From NCBI RefSeq assembly GCF_001713475.1, contig NZ_CP016499.1, forward strand, positions 1,240,001 through 1,304,000: DNA of 64,000 bases, given 5' to 3'. This document shows positions 27,180 to 36,166 of this stretch, piece by piece. The notes below the pieces were generated by a model. The model was not told the origin of the DNA. It was given only the letters and a program-made list of their open reading frames with translations, and did no database searches. The stretch is from Agrobacterium sp. RAC06. Its GTDB lineage: Bacteria > Pseudomonadota > Alphaproteobacteria > Rhizobiales > Rhizobiaceae. A program made the position numbers and the translations under genes. The stretch's first letter is position 1. Every line of letters begins with the position of its first letter.

Positions 27180-28436
27180 TCAGGCCTCGTAGCGCTTCAG
27201 CACGAGCGAGGCATTGGTCCCGCCGAAGCCGAAGGAATTCGACAGGGCAACATTGATCTCGCGCTTTCTCGCCTTGTGCGGCACGAGGTCGATCTTGGTC
27301 TCGACATCGGGAGTGTCGAGGTTAAGCGTCGGCGGCGCGATGTTGTCGCGGATCGCCAGCGCCGAGAAGATTGCTTCCACCGCACCGGCCGCACCAAGCA
27401 GGTGACCGATGGCCGACTTGGTCGACGACATCGAGACATTTTCGGCATGATCGCCGAGCAGGCGCTCGACGGCACCCAGCTCGATCGTATCGGCCATGGT
27501 CGAGGTGCCATGGGCGTTGATGTAGTCGATGTCGGACGGCTTCAGACCGGCACGCTTCAGCGCCATGGTCATGCAGCGGAACGCACCGTCACCATCCTCG
27601 GAGGGAGCCGTGATGTGGAAGGCGTCGCCCGAGAGACCATAGCCGACGACTTCGGCATAGATCTTGGCGCCACGGGCCTTGGCGTGTTCCAGTTCTTCCA
27701 GAACGACGATGCCGGCGCCTTCGCCCATGACGAAGCCATCACGGTCCTTGTCATAGGGACGCGAGGCGGCGGTCGGATTGTCGTTGCGGGCGGTCGACAG
27801 CGCCTTGCAGGCGGCAAAGCCGGCGAGCGAGATGCGGCTGATTGGCGATTCGGTACCGCCGGCGACCATCACGTCGGCATCGCCGAGCGCGACCAGACGG
27901 GCAGCATCGCCGATCGCATGGGCGCCGGTCGAGCAGGCCGTCACGACGGAATGGTTCGGGCCACGCAGCTTGTGGCGGATCGAAACCTGGCCGGAGGCGA
28001 GGTTGATCAGGCGGCCCGGAATGAAGAAGGGCGAGAGGCGACGCGGCCCCTTGTCGCGCAGGATGTGGCCGGCTTCGACAATGCCTTCGAGGCCGCCGAT
28101 GCCGGAGCCGATCAGGACGCCCGTGGCACACTCTTCTTCGTAGTTCTTTGGTTCCCAGCCGGCATCCTTCAACGCCATATCGGCTGCAGCAAGGGCATAG
28201 ATGATGAAGGCGTCAACCTTGCGCTGGTCCTTGGGCTCCATCCAGTCGTCGGGGTTCCAGGCGCCCTCGCCTTCGGTCGGGATGCGGCAGGCGATCTTGG
28301 CCGGCAGGTCCTCAACCTCAAATTCCGTGACCAGGCGGGCACCGCTCTGGCCGGCCAGTAGCCGCTGCCAGGTCAGTTCCGTTCCACATCCCAGAGGCGA
28401 TACCATGCCGGTACCGGTGATGACGACACGTCTCAT
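27180..28436 (-). CDS. fabF: 3-oxoacyl-ACP synthase II
   Basis: 418 residues. Condenses malonyl-ACP with acyl-ACP in fatty-acid elongation, including the step controlling unsaturated chain length and temperature response in other bacteria. The thiolase-fold catalytic triad is complete: C168 in VTACSTGAH, H309 in NAHGTST and H345 in AIGHLLGAAG. The N-terminus MRRVVITGTGMVSPLGCG is standard. The Shine-Dalgarno is weak (GGTGGG). It follows acpP with a 132-base gap that contains a terminator-like hairpin, so its level is probably set below that of acpP. Confidence 0.97.
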   Translation of the reverse strand: MRRVVITGTGMVSPLGCGTELTWQRLLAGQSGARLVTEFEVEDLPAKIACRIPTEGEGAWNPDDWMEPKDQRKVDAFIIYALAAADMALKDAGWEPKNYEEECATGVLIGSGIGGLEGIVEAGHILRDKGPRRLSPFFIPGRLINLASGQVSIRHKLRGPNHSVVTACSTGAHAIGDAARLVALGDADVMVAGGTESPISRISLAGFAACKALSTARNDNPTAASRPYDKDRDGFVMGEGAGIVVLEELEHAKARGAKIYAEVVGYGLSGDAFHITAPSEDGDGAFRCMTMALKRAGLKPSDIDYINAHGTSTMADTIELGAVERLLGDHAENVSMSSTKSAIGHLLGAAGAVEAIFSALAIRDNIAPPTLNLDTPDVETKIDLVPHKARKREINVALSNSFGFGGTNASLVLKRYEA

Positions 28437-28489
28437 CGTGCGAAGCCCACCCTAAATTGGTTGACCGAAGTCACTGTAAACAAAGGTCC

Positions 28490-28519
28490 AGATACAACAA
28501 GGCCCGCTCATCGCGGGCC
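28490..28519 (-). terminator. Terminator or attenuator after acpP
   Basis: On the minus strand a perfect 7-base GGCCCGC/GCGGGCC stem (28513-28519 and 28501-28507, 5-base loop) is followed by a T-rich run (TTGTTGT). It probably ends most acpP transcripts, giving an abundant short acpP mRNA while some polymerase continues into fabF. Confidence 0.65.
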
Positions 28520-28568
28520 CAAGCGGATAGGACGGGCTCGCGCCCGCCTTCCGCAGCAGTGTGATCGA

Positions 28569-28805
28569 TCAGGCCTGGGCCTTCTCGATGAACTTGACAG
28601 CGTCGCCGACCGTCAGGATCGAGTCAGCTGCATCGTCCGGGATCTCGACGCCGAATTCTTCTTCGAAGGCCATGACGAGTTCGACGGTGTCGAGCGAGTC
28701 AGCGCCCAGATCGTCGATGAAGCTCGCGCCTTCGACGACCTTTTCAGCGTCAACGCCGAGATGATCAACTACAATTTTCTTCACGCGTTCTGCGATATCG
28801 CTCAT
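28569..28805 (-). CDS. acpP: Acyl carrier protein
   Basis: 78 residues, very acidic, four-helix ACP fold. Ser37 in [13 protein letters not shown] is the 4'-phosphopantetheine attachment site. It carries the growing acyl chain for the Fab enzymes and supplies acyl-ACP for lipid A and phospholipid synthesis. GAGG lies eight bases upstream of ATG 28805. The 275-base gap upstream and the terminator downstream suggest its own strong promoter in addition to any read-through from fabG. Confidence 0.98.
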   Translation of the reverse strand: MSDIAERVKKIVVDHLGVDAEKVVEGASFIDDLGADSLDTVELVMAFEEEFGVEIPDDAADSILTVGDAVKFIEKAQA

Positions 28806-29080
28806 GTCGGTATCCTCGACCTTCTAAAATTCAGAGGGAGCCTTAATGGCGTCCCTACCCTGCATTCAGCCAGTGACGCTTTCGTCCCACCAGCAAACCT
28901 GTTCGGCCCTGACCCAGAGCGGTTTATGCAAACAAAAGCATAAACTTCGGCTCATGAGACGGAGCAACTGCTCACAGTCATGGCCCGCTTAACACGGTTT
29001 AAGCGCGCCGCAAAGCCAGAAATTCGCCCCCTCGCCTTGGTCAACATCCTATTGCGCAGGGGCTGTTTCCGGCAATGTTA
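28806..29080. promoter_or_regulatory. fabG-acpP spacer with a perfect inverted repeat
   Basis: This 275-base gap should contain the acpP promoter. GTTTATGC (28922-28929) and GCATAAAC (28938-28945) form a perfect 8-base inverted repeat with an 8-base A-rich spacer, about 120 bases before the acpP start. It could be an operator or a small hairpin. I could not define a secure -35/-10 pair. Confidence 0.4.
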
Positions 29081-29818
29081 TCAGATCATCGCCATGCCGC
29101 CATTCACGTGCAGCGTCTGGCCCGTCATGTAGGCTGCCTCGTTGGAGGCGAGGTAAACGACGGCGGAAGCGACTTCTGCGCCCGTGCCCATGCGCTTCAT
29201 CGGGATGGCGCCCATGATCGCATCCTTCTGCTTGTCGTTCAGCTTGCCGGTCATGGCGCTTTCGATGAAGCCCGGCGCCACGCAGTTGACCGTCACGTTG
29301 CGGGTCGCGATTTCCTGGGCGAGCGACTTGGAAAAGCCGATCATGCCGGCCTTGGAGGCGCAGTAATTGGCCTGGCCCGGATTGCCGGTCACACCGACGA
29401 TCGAGGTGATGTTGATGATGCGGCCGAAGCGGCGGCGCATCATCGGATGGGTCAGCTCGCGCGTCAGGCGGAAGACGGCGGTCAGGTTGACTTCGAGCAC
29501 CGCATCCCAGTCGGCATCCGACATGCGGACGAACAGGCCGTCCTTGGTGATGCCGGCATTGTTCACGAGGATGTCGACGCCTTCGAGTTCAGCTTCGGCC
29601 TTTTCGCCGAGCGCCTTGACTTCGTCGCGATCGGAGAGGTTGGCCGGGAAGATCTTGACGCGATCGCCGAGCTCGGCGGCCAGTGCTTCCAGCTTTTCGA
29701 CGCGCGTGCCGTGCAGGCCGACAATTGCGCCCTGGGCATGCAGCTGGCGGGCAATTTCTTCGCCGATGCCGCCGGTGGCGCCAGTCACGAGGGCCTTGCG
29801 GCCTGTCAGATCGAACAT
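29081..29818 (-). CDS. fabG: 3-oxoacyl-ACP reductase
   Basis: 245 residues, classical short-chain dehydrogenase. NADPH-binding GATGGIG at 13-19, NNAG at 86-89, and the catalytic Ser139, Tyr152 and Lys156 (YCASK) are all present. It reduces 3-oxoacyl-ACP in the elongation cycle; presence in the fabD-fabG-acpP-fabF cluster distinguishes it from the general SDR at 45373. AAGGA lies eight bases before the ATG. Thirty bases separate it from fabD. Confidence 0.97.
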   Translation of the reverse strand: MFDLTGRKALVTGATGGIGEEIARQLHAQGAIVGLHGTRVEKLEALAAELGDRVKIFPANLSDRDEVKALGEKAEAELEGVDILVNNAGITKDGLFVRMSDADWDAVLEVNLTAVFRLTRELTHPMMRRRFGRIINITSIVGVTGNPGQANYCASKAGMIGFSKSLAQEIATRNVTVNCVAPGFIESAMTGKLNDKQKDAIMGAIPMKRMGTGAEVASAVVYLASNEAAYMTGQTLHVNGGMAMI

Positions 29819-29848
29819 GGTCGGATTCCTTGTTATTCGTTGAGGCGG

Positions 29849-30793
29849 TCAGCCGTTGAGGGCGGCGAGCGCTGCGTCGATGTCGGCCGGGCCGTTGACG
29901 GCCACACCGCTGATGTTCTTGTCGATGCGGCGAGCAAGACCTGTCAGGACCTTGCCGGCACCCACTTCATAAAGCGTGGTGACGCCATTGGCGCCAAACC
30001 ACTCCACCGTTTCGCGCCAGCGCACCTGACCGGTGACCTGCTCGACGAGCAGATCGGCGATCTCGGCAGCGGAGGTGACGGGGGCTGCACGCACATTAGC
30101 GATCAGCGGCACGATGGGGTCTTTCTTCTCGACCTTGGAAAGGGCCTCGCGCATGGCGTCGGCTGCCGGGCCCATGAGTGCCGAATGGAAGGGTGCGGAG
30201 ACCGGCAGCATGATGGCGCGCTTGGCGCCCTTTTCGGTGGCGAGTGCTGCGGCCTTCTCGACGGCGGCCTTACCGCCGGAGATGACAAGCTGTCCGCCGC
30301 CATTGTCATTGGCGATCTGGCAGGGACCGATTGCGGAGGCTTCAGCGCAGATCGCCTGCACATCGCCGTGCTCCAAACCGATGATCGCGGCCATCGCGCC
30401 TTCACCCACAGGGACGGCGGCCTGCATGGCATTGCCACGAATGCGCAGGAGACGCGCGGTGTCGCCGATCGAGAAGGTGCCGGCAGCGCAGAGCGCCGAG
30501 TACTCGCCGAGCGAATGGCCGGCGACGTAGGCAACCTTGGACTTGAGATCCAGGCCCCTGGCCTCCAGCACGCGGATGACTGCCATCGAGACGGCCATCA
30601 GCGCCGGCTGGGCATTGGCGGTCAGCGTCAGCGTCTCTTCCGGACCATTCCACATGATATCGGAGAGTTTCTGGCCGAGCGCTTCATCGACTTCTTCGAA
30701 AACGGCGCGGGCCTCGGCAAAACTGTCGGCAAGGTCCTTGCCCATTCCGACAGCCTGACTGCCCTGACCCGGAAAGGTGAATGCGACTGACAT
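29849..30793 (-). CDS. fabD: Malonyl-CoA:ACP transacylase
   Basis: 314 residues. Transfers malonyl from CoA to ACP. The active-site serine is S94 in AGHSLGEYSAL and the partner histidine H203 in PVSAPFHSALM; the N-terminal FTFPGQGSQ is the usual family start. AAGGGAG lies eight bases before the ATG. First gene of the minus-strand fatty-acid run, divergent from the aldo/keto reductase; the promoter must be in 30794-31001, where I see no clear consensus. Confidence 0.97.
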   Translation of the reverse strand: MSVAFTFPGQGSQAVGMGKDLADSFAEARAVFEEVDEALGQKLSDIMWNGPEETLTLTANAQPALMAVSMAVIRVLEARGLDLKSKVAYVAGHSLGEYSALCAAGTFSIGDTARLLRIRGNAMQAAVPVGEGAMAAIIGLEHGDVQAICAEASAIGPCQIANDNGGGQLVISGGKAAVEKAAALATEKGAKRAIMLPVSAPFHSALMGPAADAMREALSKVEKKDPIVPLIANVRAAPVTSAAEIADLLVEQVTGQVRWRETVEWFGANGVTTLYEVGAGKVLTGLARRIDKNISGVAVNGPADIDAALAALNG

Positions 30794-31001
30794 GGGCGTT
30801 TCTCCCTTGGTTTTTCCCTGTCAATTCACAGTTGGCCCTTGCGAGTCAAGCCTTGGCACCATTCCTCGACCGCCCGAAACACCGGAAATAGAGGGCTGTT
30901 CCACAGCTATCGACATCTTGCGATGCATCAATTTCTGACTAGATTGCTCCGGAACTCATCCCGCCTCCCAAGGCAATCCCTCCACATCAGAGGCTTCACC
31001 C

Positions 31002-32045
31002 ATGAAGATGAACCGGCTCGGCCGAACCGATATCCTTGTTTCCGAGATCTGCCTGGGCACCATGACCTGGGGTTCGCAGAACACGCGCGAAGAAGCCTAC
31101 CAGCAGATGGATTACGCGCTCGACCACGGCGTCAATTTCTTCGACACGGCCGAGCTTTATCCGACGACGCCACTTTCGGCTGAGACCTATGCCGACACGG
31201 AACGCCTGATGGGCGACTGGTTTGAAAAGACCGGCAATCGCGACAAGGTGGTTCTGGCAACCAAGGTCGCCGGCCCCGGCCGCCCCTACATCCGCGAGGG
31301 CAAGCCGATCACCGGCGCCGTGGTCAGGCAAGCGCTCGACGCCAGCCTGACACGGCTGAAGACCGATTATGTCGACCTCTTTCAGATCCACTGGCCGAAC
31401 CGCGGCCATTTCCACTTCCGCGGCGCCTGGAACTACAATCCTTACAAACAGGATAAGACAAGGGCCTCTGCCGACATCGCGGAAATCCTCGACGCGCTGG
31501 GCGATTGCGTGAAGGCCGGCAAGCTTCGTGCCGTCGGACTGTCCAACGAGACCACCTGGGGCACACAGAAATATCTGACGCTTGCCGAAGCCAACGGGCT
31601 TCCGCGTGTCGCCACGATCCAGAACGAGTATAATCTGCTCTATCGCCACTACGATCTCGATCTGGCTGAACTCTCTCATCACGAAGACGTTGGCTTGCTC
31701 GCCTATTCACCGCTCGCGGGTGGTATTCTCTCGGGCAAATATCTCGACGGAAAGAAGCCGGCGGGCTCGCGTGGCTCGATCAACGGCGATATTGGCGGCC
31801 GCCTCGTGCCGCATCAGGAAGCGGCAACGCGCGCCTATGTCGAGCTTGCGGTCAAGCATGAAATTGATCCCTCCGCCATGGCGCTCGCCTTCTGCCTGAC
31901 GCGCCCGTTCATGGCCTCCGTGATCATCGGCGCCACGACGATGGAGCAGTTGAAGACCAATATCGACGCTGCGGAGCTGACACTCTCAGACGAAGTGATG
32001 CAGGAGATCGCCAAGATCCATCGTCTCTATCCGATGCCGATCTGA
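31002..32045 (+). CDS. Aldo/keto reductase (Tas-like)
   Basis: 347 residues, TIM-barrel NADP(H)-dependent oxidoreductase. The catalytic tetrad region is visible: Asp/Tyr in FFDTAELYPT, Lys in VVLATKVAG, His in FQIHWPNR, and the C-terminal NADP-binding segment SVIIGATTMEQLKTN. The long loop after the histidine (GHFHFRGAWNYNPYKQDKT) resembles the E. coli Tas subgroup. Physiological substrate unknown. Two adjacent ATGs (31002, 31008) are possible; AGAGG supports the first. Divergent from fabD. Confidence 0.88.
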   Translation: MKMNRLGRTDILVSEICLGTMTWGSQNTREEAYQQMDYALDHGVNFFDTAELYPTTPLSAETYADTERLMGDWFEKTGNRDKVVLATKVAGPGRPYIREGKPITGAVVRQALDASLTRLKTDYVDLFQIHWPNRGHFHFRGAWNYNPYKQDKTRASADIAEILDALGDCVKAGKLRAVGLSNETTWGTQKYLTLAEANGLPRVATIQNEYNLLYRHYDLDLAELSHHEDVGLLAYSPLAGGILSGKYLDGKKPAGSRGSINGDIGGRLVPHQEAATRAYVELAVKHEIDPSAMALAFCLTRPFMASVIIGATTMEQLKTNIDAAELTLSDEVMQEIAKIHRLYPMPI

Positions 32046-32179
32046 CGACACGAATACCGGGAAGCCGTCCGACAAACAAAAGCGTGAACGGACGTGACCT
32101 AAACATCGCCGCAGTGCATCACCACCTGCGGCGACGATCACATATCGGCCGTTTGGGCCTTGTTTTATGGGGGTTTGTC

Positions 32180-33112
32180 TTGGATTACCTGTTCGTGGCC
32201 GGGGGCCTGGTCGGCCTTTATTTCGGGGCCGAATGGCTCTTGCGCGGTGCAATCGGCGTGGCGCAGAAGCTCGCCATACCGACGCTGATCGTTTCGCTCG
32301 TGATCGTTGGCTTCGGCACATCCATGCCGGAGCTGCTGGTCTCCGTCCGCGCCGCCCTCACCGGTTCATCCGACATCGCCATCGGCAACGTGGTCGGCTC
32401 CAATACGGCCAACATTCTCCTGATCGTCGGAGCCTGTGCGATGATTTTCCCGATCACGCATTGGGACAAGGGCGTGAAACGCGACACCTATGTGATGATC
32501 GGCGCTGCCGTTCTGCTGCTGGGTCTCGTCCAGTTCGAGGCCATCGGGCGAATCGCAGGCCTCCTTATGGTCGCGGGTCTGATCGCCTACATCGTCTACG
32601 CCTATGTTCAGGGTAAGGGCGCGGTCGAAGAACTGGCGGATGAAGACGTGAAGCACGAGACACTCGGCACGGGCTTCATGACCCTTCTGATTGTCGGCGG
32701 CCTGGCCACGCTGTTTATCGGCGCAGAACTGCTGGTCCGCGGTGCAACCAATCTCGCCCGCGACTTCGGCGTCTCCGAAGCCGTCATCGGCCTGACGGTC
32801 GTTGCCGTAGGAACGTCGCTTCCGGAGCTTGCCACCGGCATCATGTCGGCGCTGCGCAAGCATTCCGATATCATGATCGGCAACATCGTCGGATCGAACA
32901 TCTTCAACATCCTGTTCATTCTGGGTGTGACCTCCGTCATTCAGCCGATCTCGGTCGATCCGCGATTCGGCAGTTTCGACGTCCCAGTCATGCTGGGCGT
33001 CACCATCGGCTTCGCCTTCCTGCTTCTTGCGCATCTGGGCGTGCGCAGACTGACGGCCGGCGCGATGCTCGTGGCCTATGTCGGATACACGCTCGCACTG
33101 GTTCAGGTCTGA
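32180..33112 (+). CDS. Sodium/calcium exchanger family protein (YrbG-like)
   Basis: 310 residues in ten hydrophobic segments, built from two inverted repeats. The alpha motifs GFGTSMPELLVSVRAAL ... GNVVGSNTANI (first half) and AVGTSLPELATGIMSAL ... GNIVGSNIFNILFI (second half) contain the ion-binding glutamates of the CaCA superfamily. It should exchange Ca2+ or another cation for Na+ or H+ across the inner membrane. I chose a TTG at 32180, giving LDYLFVAGGLVGLYFG as the first helix with GGGGG seven bases before it; a GTG at 32084 would add a charged, His-rich N-terminus unlike the family. Confidence 0.85.
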   Translation: MDYLFVAGGLVGLYFGAEWLLRGAIGVAQKLAIPTLIVSLVIVGFGTSMPELLVSVRAALTGSSDIAIGNVVGSNTANILLIVGACAMIFPITHWDKGVKRDTYVMIGAAVLLLGLVQFEAIGRIAGLLMVAGLIAYIVYAYVQGKGAVEELADEDVKHETLGTGFMTLLIVGGLATLFIGAELLVRGATNLARDFGVSEAVIGLTVVAVGTSLPELATGIMSALRKHSDIMIGNIVGSNIFNILFILGVTSVIQPISVDPRFGSFDVPVMLGVTIGFAFLLLAHLGVRRLTAGAMLVAYVGYTLALVQV

Positions 33113-33141
33113 CGTACCAGCGCCATTGCAAACCTTGACAC

Positions 33142-33179
33142 GGGCCGCCGGCATAAAATGCCGTGCGGCCCTTGCTTTT
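33142..33179 (+). terminator. Terminator of the cation exchanger gene
   Basis: Twelve paired bases (GGGCCGCCGGCA at 33142-33153 with TGCCG-GCGGCCC at 33159-33171, one bulged T), a TAAAA loop, then TTGCTTTT. Confidence 0.85.
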
Positions 33180-33199
33180 GTGGCTAATCCGCGTATAAG
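33172..33199 (+). promoter_or_regulatory. Candidate promoter of the rpsF operon
   Basis: TTGCTT (33172-33177) and TATAAG (33194-33199) are separated by 16 bases. The -35 overlaps the T-run of the preceding terminator. Transcription from here would give a leader of about 220 bases. Confidence 0.55.
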
Positions 33200-33425
33200 C
33201 GCGCCGTTCACAACACCCGGTCTCTGGCTGGTGGCTGAACGGAGGGCTGGCAGGCCGATAAGGCTTGCAGCAGGAACCAGAAGGGTTTCCGGTCTCCCGT
33301 GTCTCCGCTCTCGACCGTCTCGAACACAACACTTTTCTTGCCGCGGCACACGCCGCACAGGAGCAGTCTGTGAGGCTTAGCGCCGGATCCGGGTGACGAC
33401 AACCGCAAGAAAAGGCAAAGCTTAC
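33200..33425 (+). promoter_or_regulatory. Long 5' leader of rpsF
   Basis: About 220 untranslated bases with several short hairpins, for example GCGGC/GCCGC around 33343-33357 and a CCGGATCCGG palindrome near 33384. In many bacteria the rpsF leader binds the S6:S18 dimer for autoregulation; whether that structure exists here needs a covariance-model search. No small gene is evident in it. Confidence 0.4.
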
Positions 33426-33890
33426 ATGGCTCTTTACGAACACGTATTCCTTGCCCGGCAGGATATGTCCGCTCAGCAGGTTGATGCCCTCGTCGAACAG
33501 TACAAGGGTGTCATCGAAGCTAACGGCGGCAAGGTCGGGCGCGTAGAAAACTGGGGCCTCAAGTCCCTCACCTACCGCATCAAGAAGAACCGCAAGGCTC
33601 ACTACGCCCTGATGGACATCGATGCTCCGGCACCGGCCGTCCATGAAATGGAGCGCCAGATGCGCATCAACGAAGACATTCTTCGTTACATGACCATCGC
33701 TGTTGAAGCCCACGAAGAAGGCCCGTCTGCCATGATGCAGAAGCGCGACCGTGACGACCGTCCGCGTCGTGACGGCGACGATCGTGGCCCGCGTCGCGAT
33801 TTCGGTGACCGTGGCGATCGTGGTCCGCGTCCGGACCGTGGCCCGCGTGAAGGTGGCTTCGAGCGTCGTCCGCGCGAAGACCGCGCGTAA
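33426..33890 (+). CDS. rpsF: 30S ribosomal protein S6
   Basis: 154 residues from ATG 33426 ([15 protein letters not shown]). Residues 1-100 are the S6 ferredoxin-like fold ([22 protein letters not shown]). The C-terminal 50 or so residues form a repetitive Arg/Asp/Gly tail ([18 protein letters not shown] and similar), longer than in E. coli but usual in rhizobia; tail length tends to vary. S6 pairs with S18 in the platform of the 30S subunit, and rpsR follows 23 bases later. Confidence 0.97.
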   Translation: MALYEHVFLARQDMSAQQVDALVEQYKGVIEANGGKVGRVENWGLKSLTYRIKKNRKAHYALMDIDAPAPAVHEMERQMRINEDILRYMTIAVEAHEEGPSAMMQKRDRDDRPRRDGDDRGPRRDFGDRGDRGPRPDRGPREGGFERRPREDRA

Positions 33891-33913
33891 TCTGAGCAAT
33901 AGGAGAACACACA

Positions 33914-34162
33914 ATGGCTGATGCATCCTCTTCTCAGGCACGTCGTCCTTTCCATCGTCGTCGCAAGACCTGCCCCTTCTCGGGCGCAAACGCTCCGCGC
34001 ATCGACTACAAGGACGTCCGTCTCCTGCAGCGCTACATTTCCGAGCGCGGCAAGATCGTTCCGTCGCGTATCACCGCAGTTTCCCAGAAGAAGCAGCGCG
34101 AACTGGCCCAGGCCATCAAGCGCGCCCGTTTCCTCGGCCTGCTGCCGTACGTCGTAGCGTAA
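33914..34162 (+). CDS. rpsR: 30S ribosomal protein S18
   Basis: 82 residues, basic. [34 protein letters not shown] is the conserved core that binds S6 and 16S rRNA. AGGAG lies upstream of ATG 33914. Part of the rpsF-rpsR unit; a hairpin follows its stop before the DUF2232 gene. Confidence 0.98.
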   Translation: MADASSSQARRPFHRRRKTCPFSGANAPRIDYKDVRLLQRYISERGKIVPSRITAVSQKKQRELAQAIKRARFLGLLPYVVA

Positions 34163-34169
34163 TCTGATC

Positions 34170-34200
34170 CGAAGCCTGCCGGCTCTCCGCCGGCGGGCTT
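34170..34200 (+). terminator. Hairpin after rpsR
   Basis: Thirteen-base arms GAAGCCTGCCGGC (34170-34182) and GCCGGCGGGCTTC (34188-34200) pair with one wobble around TCTCC. The following ATCCCTTCC is only weakly T-rich, so it may attenuate rather than fully terminate. Confidence 0.55.
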
Positions 34201-34345
34201 CATCCCTTCCGCGTTGGGCGCGGATCGGAACCGACCGCCAGATGGCGCGATTGCCGCGACGTCAGGTGAAAACCCATGTTGGGGATGGCTCTTGCGAGAT
34301 CGCGTTAGCCTCTCCCCTAACTGCTAGAACAGCAGGACAGCGACA

Positions 34346-35323
34346 TTGAAGAACCTGGATGCGAAATCGCTGACGACCGGCTTTGTTGCCGGCATTACCG
34401 CCGCCCTGCTCGTGCTGGGTGCTGCGGCACAGCCCACGCTTGCCTCCATCCTCTATGCTGCTTCCGCCCTTCCCGTTCTGATCGTCGGCCTCGGCTGGGG
34501 CAATGCCGCCGCCATCACCGCGATGGTGACGGCCGCCCTTCTCGGTATGGTCAGCGTATCGCCGACATTTGCCTTCGGCATGACAATCTTCACGCTCGGG
34601 CCGGCCGGCTGGCTGGCACACCTGTCGAGCCTGGCGCGTCCAGCGTCCGAAATCGGCGGCCCTGACCACCTGATCGCCTGGTATCCCCTTTCCGATATTC
34701 TTCTTCAGCTCTGTGCTTTCGTGTCGATCGCCGTCGTCGTGCTCGGCGTGATCATCGGCTTTGGTCCGGAATTCACGGGCCAGCTTGTTGATGCGATGAC
34801 GCAGGCGATGAGCACGCAGGATCCGGCCATGCTGCCCGATGCCGTGGCGCTCGAGCAGTTGAAGCGGACCATGGTCATCCTGCTGCCGATCATCCAGGGC
34901 GGCACCTGGGTTCTGCTGCTGACGATGATGTATTACATCGCCATGCGGATCGTCACGGCTTCCGGCCGCAACAAGCGTCCGCGCGAAGACTTTCCGTCGG
35001 CGCTCCGGATGAACCGCAACACGGTCTTCATCTTCCTCGCCGGCATTGTCGCCTGCTTCATCGGCGGCGTGCCCGCCATGATCGGGGCAGTTGTCTGCGG
35101 CACCTTCGGCGCGGGCTTCCTGATGGCTGGCTTTGCCTCCATGCATCTCAAGACCCGGGGCAAGGACTGGCGCCTGCCGGCCCTCGTGCTCGCCTATCTC
35201 TCTTCGATCATGCTGCTTCCGCTCATGATCCCCTTCATCATCGGCCTTTCGGACACACGACGGACCGTTGCCCTGACGCCGGCCGGCAAGGCCGACACTT
35301 CAAACTCCGACACTGACAACTGA
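34346..35323 (+). CDS. DUF2232 family multi-spanning membrane protein
   Basis: 325 residues from TTG 34346 (AGGA about nine bases upstream). About eight hydrophobic segments, for example [18 protein letters not shown] and [17 protein letters not shown]. This matches the DUF2232 family, integral membrane proteins found beside rpsF/rpsR/rplI in alphaproteobacteria; function unknown. It lies between two ribosomal-protein genes, 13 bases before rplI, so it is likely cotranscribed with rplI. A role in ribosome biology is only positional inference. Confidence 0.8.
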   Translation: MKNLDAKSLTTGFVAGITAALLVLGAAAQPTLASILYAASALPVLIVGLGWGNAAAITAMVTAALLGMVSVSPTFAFGMTIFTLGPAGWLAHLSSLARPASEIGGPDHLIAWYPLSDILLQLCAFVSIAVVVLGVIIGFGPEFTGQLVDAMTQAMSTQDPAMLPDAVALEQLKRTMVILLPIIQGGTWVLLLTMMYYIAMRIVTASGRNKRPREDFPSALRMNRNTVFIFLAGIVACFIGGVPAMIGAVVCGTFGAGFLMAGFASMHLKTRGKDWRLPALVLAYLSSIMLLPLMIPFIIGLSDTRRTVALTPAGKADTSNSDTDN

Positions 35324-35336
35324 AAGGAACAGGATC

Positions 35337-35912
35337 ATGCAAGTCATTCTCCTCGAACGCATCGCAAAGCTCGGCCAGATGGGCGAAACCGTCAAGGTTC
35401 GCGACGGCTTCGCTCGTAACTTCCTGCTGCCGCAGGGCAAGGCGCTGCGCGCCAACGAAGCCAACAAGAAGCGTTTCGATGCCGAGCGCGCCACGCTCGA
35501 AGCCCGTAACCTCGAGCGCAAGTCGGAAGCCCAGACCGTTGCCGACGCTCTCGCCGGCAAGTCCTTCATCGTCGTCCGTTCGGCTGGCGAAACCGGCCAG
35601 CTCTACGGTTCGGTCGCTGCTCGTGACGTCGTCGAAATCCTGGCTGCCGAAGGCTTCAACATCGGCCGCAACCAGGTTGAACTGAACACCCCGATCAAGG
35701 CCATCGGCATCCACCAGGTCACCCTGCACCTGCATGCGGAAGTCGAACTGTCCGTCGAGCTCAACGTTGCCCGTTCGGCTGAAGAAGCCGAGCGCCAGGC
35801 CAAGGGCGAAAGCCTGACCTCGGCCGACGCCATCTACGGCGTTGACGAAGACGCTCTTCGTCCGGAAGACTTCTTCGATCCGGACGCAGACATGGACGGC
35901 GAAGACGACTGA
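35337..35912 (+). CDS. rplI: 50S ribosomal protein L9
   Basis: 191 residues. The N-terminal rRNA-binding domain [36 protein letters not shown] is textbook L9; a long helix (residues 40-75) and the C-terminal domain follow. A strongly acidic tail of about 40 residues ([22 protein letters not shown]) extends beyond the E. coli length, common in rhizobia. GAAAGGA lies before the ATG. A strong terminator ends the unit. Confidence 0.98.
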   Translation: MQVILLERIAKLGQMGETVKVRDGFARNFLLPQGKALRANEANKKRFDAERATLEARNLERKSEAQTVADALAGKSFIVVRSAGETGQLYGSVAARDVVEILAAEGFNIGRNQVELNTPIKAIGIHQVTLHLHAEVELSVELNVARSAEEAERQAKGESLTSADAIYGVDEDALRPEDFFDPDADMDGEDD

Positions 35913-35934
35913 TTTTTCCGCCATCGCGGAGACG

Positions 35935-35963
35935 AAACGCCCGGATTTTTCCGGGCGTTTTTC
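35935..35963 (+). terminator. Terminator of rplI
   Basis: Perfect 10-base stem AAACGCCCGG (35935-35944) / CCGGGCGTTT (35951-35960) with a T-rich loop, followed by TTC. Confidence 0.9.
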
Positions 35964-36166
35964 GTTTGCGCTCTGCTAAAATGAACGCTCCAGATCGCCG
36001 ATTCGGCTGATGTCACAGTCAACCGAAAAGATCGGATTGCTCGGCTTTTTCTAAAGTCGCGATTGGGCGCCTGTGAATCAATGTGGGTTGCTGCGCGGGC
36101 CATTCCGCTGGCCCAGGTTCTCGCTATGGTGCAGCCACCGCCGACACTCTGAACGGATATGAACGA

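Noticed and set aside
29075..30790. 571-codon plus-strand frame opposite fabG and fabD
   Set aside because: Reads through the intergenic gap of two clear fab genes; Gly/His/Asp-rich shadow composition.
33135..33159. TTGACA...TAAAAT before rpsF as a promoter
   Set aside because: Spacing is too short, and the sequence forms the terminator hairpin of the exchanger gene.
33142..33425. tRNA or other structural RNA in the rpsF leader
   Set aside because: No cloverleaf, no T-loop GTTCGA-type motif found.
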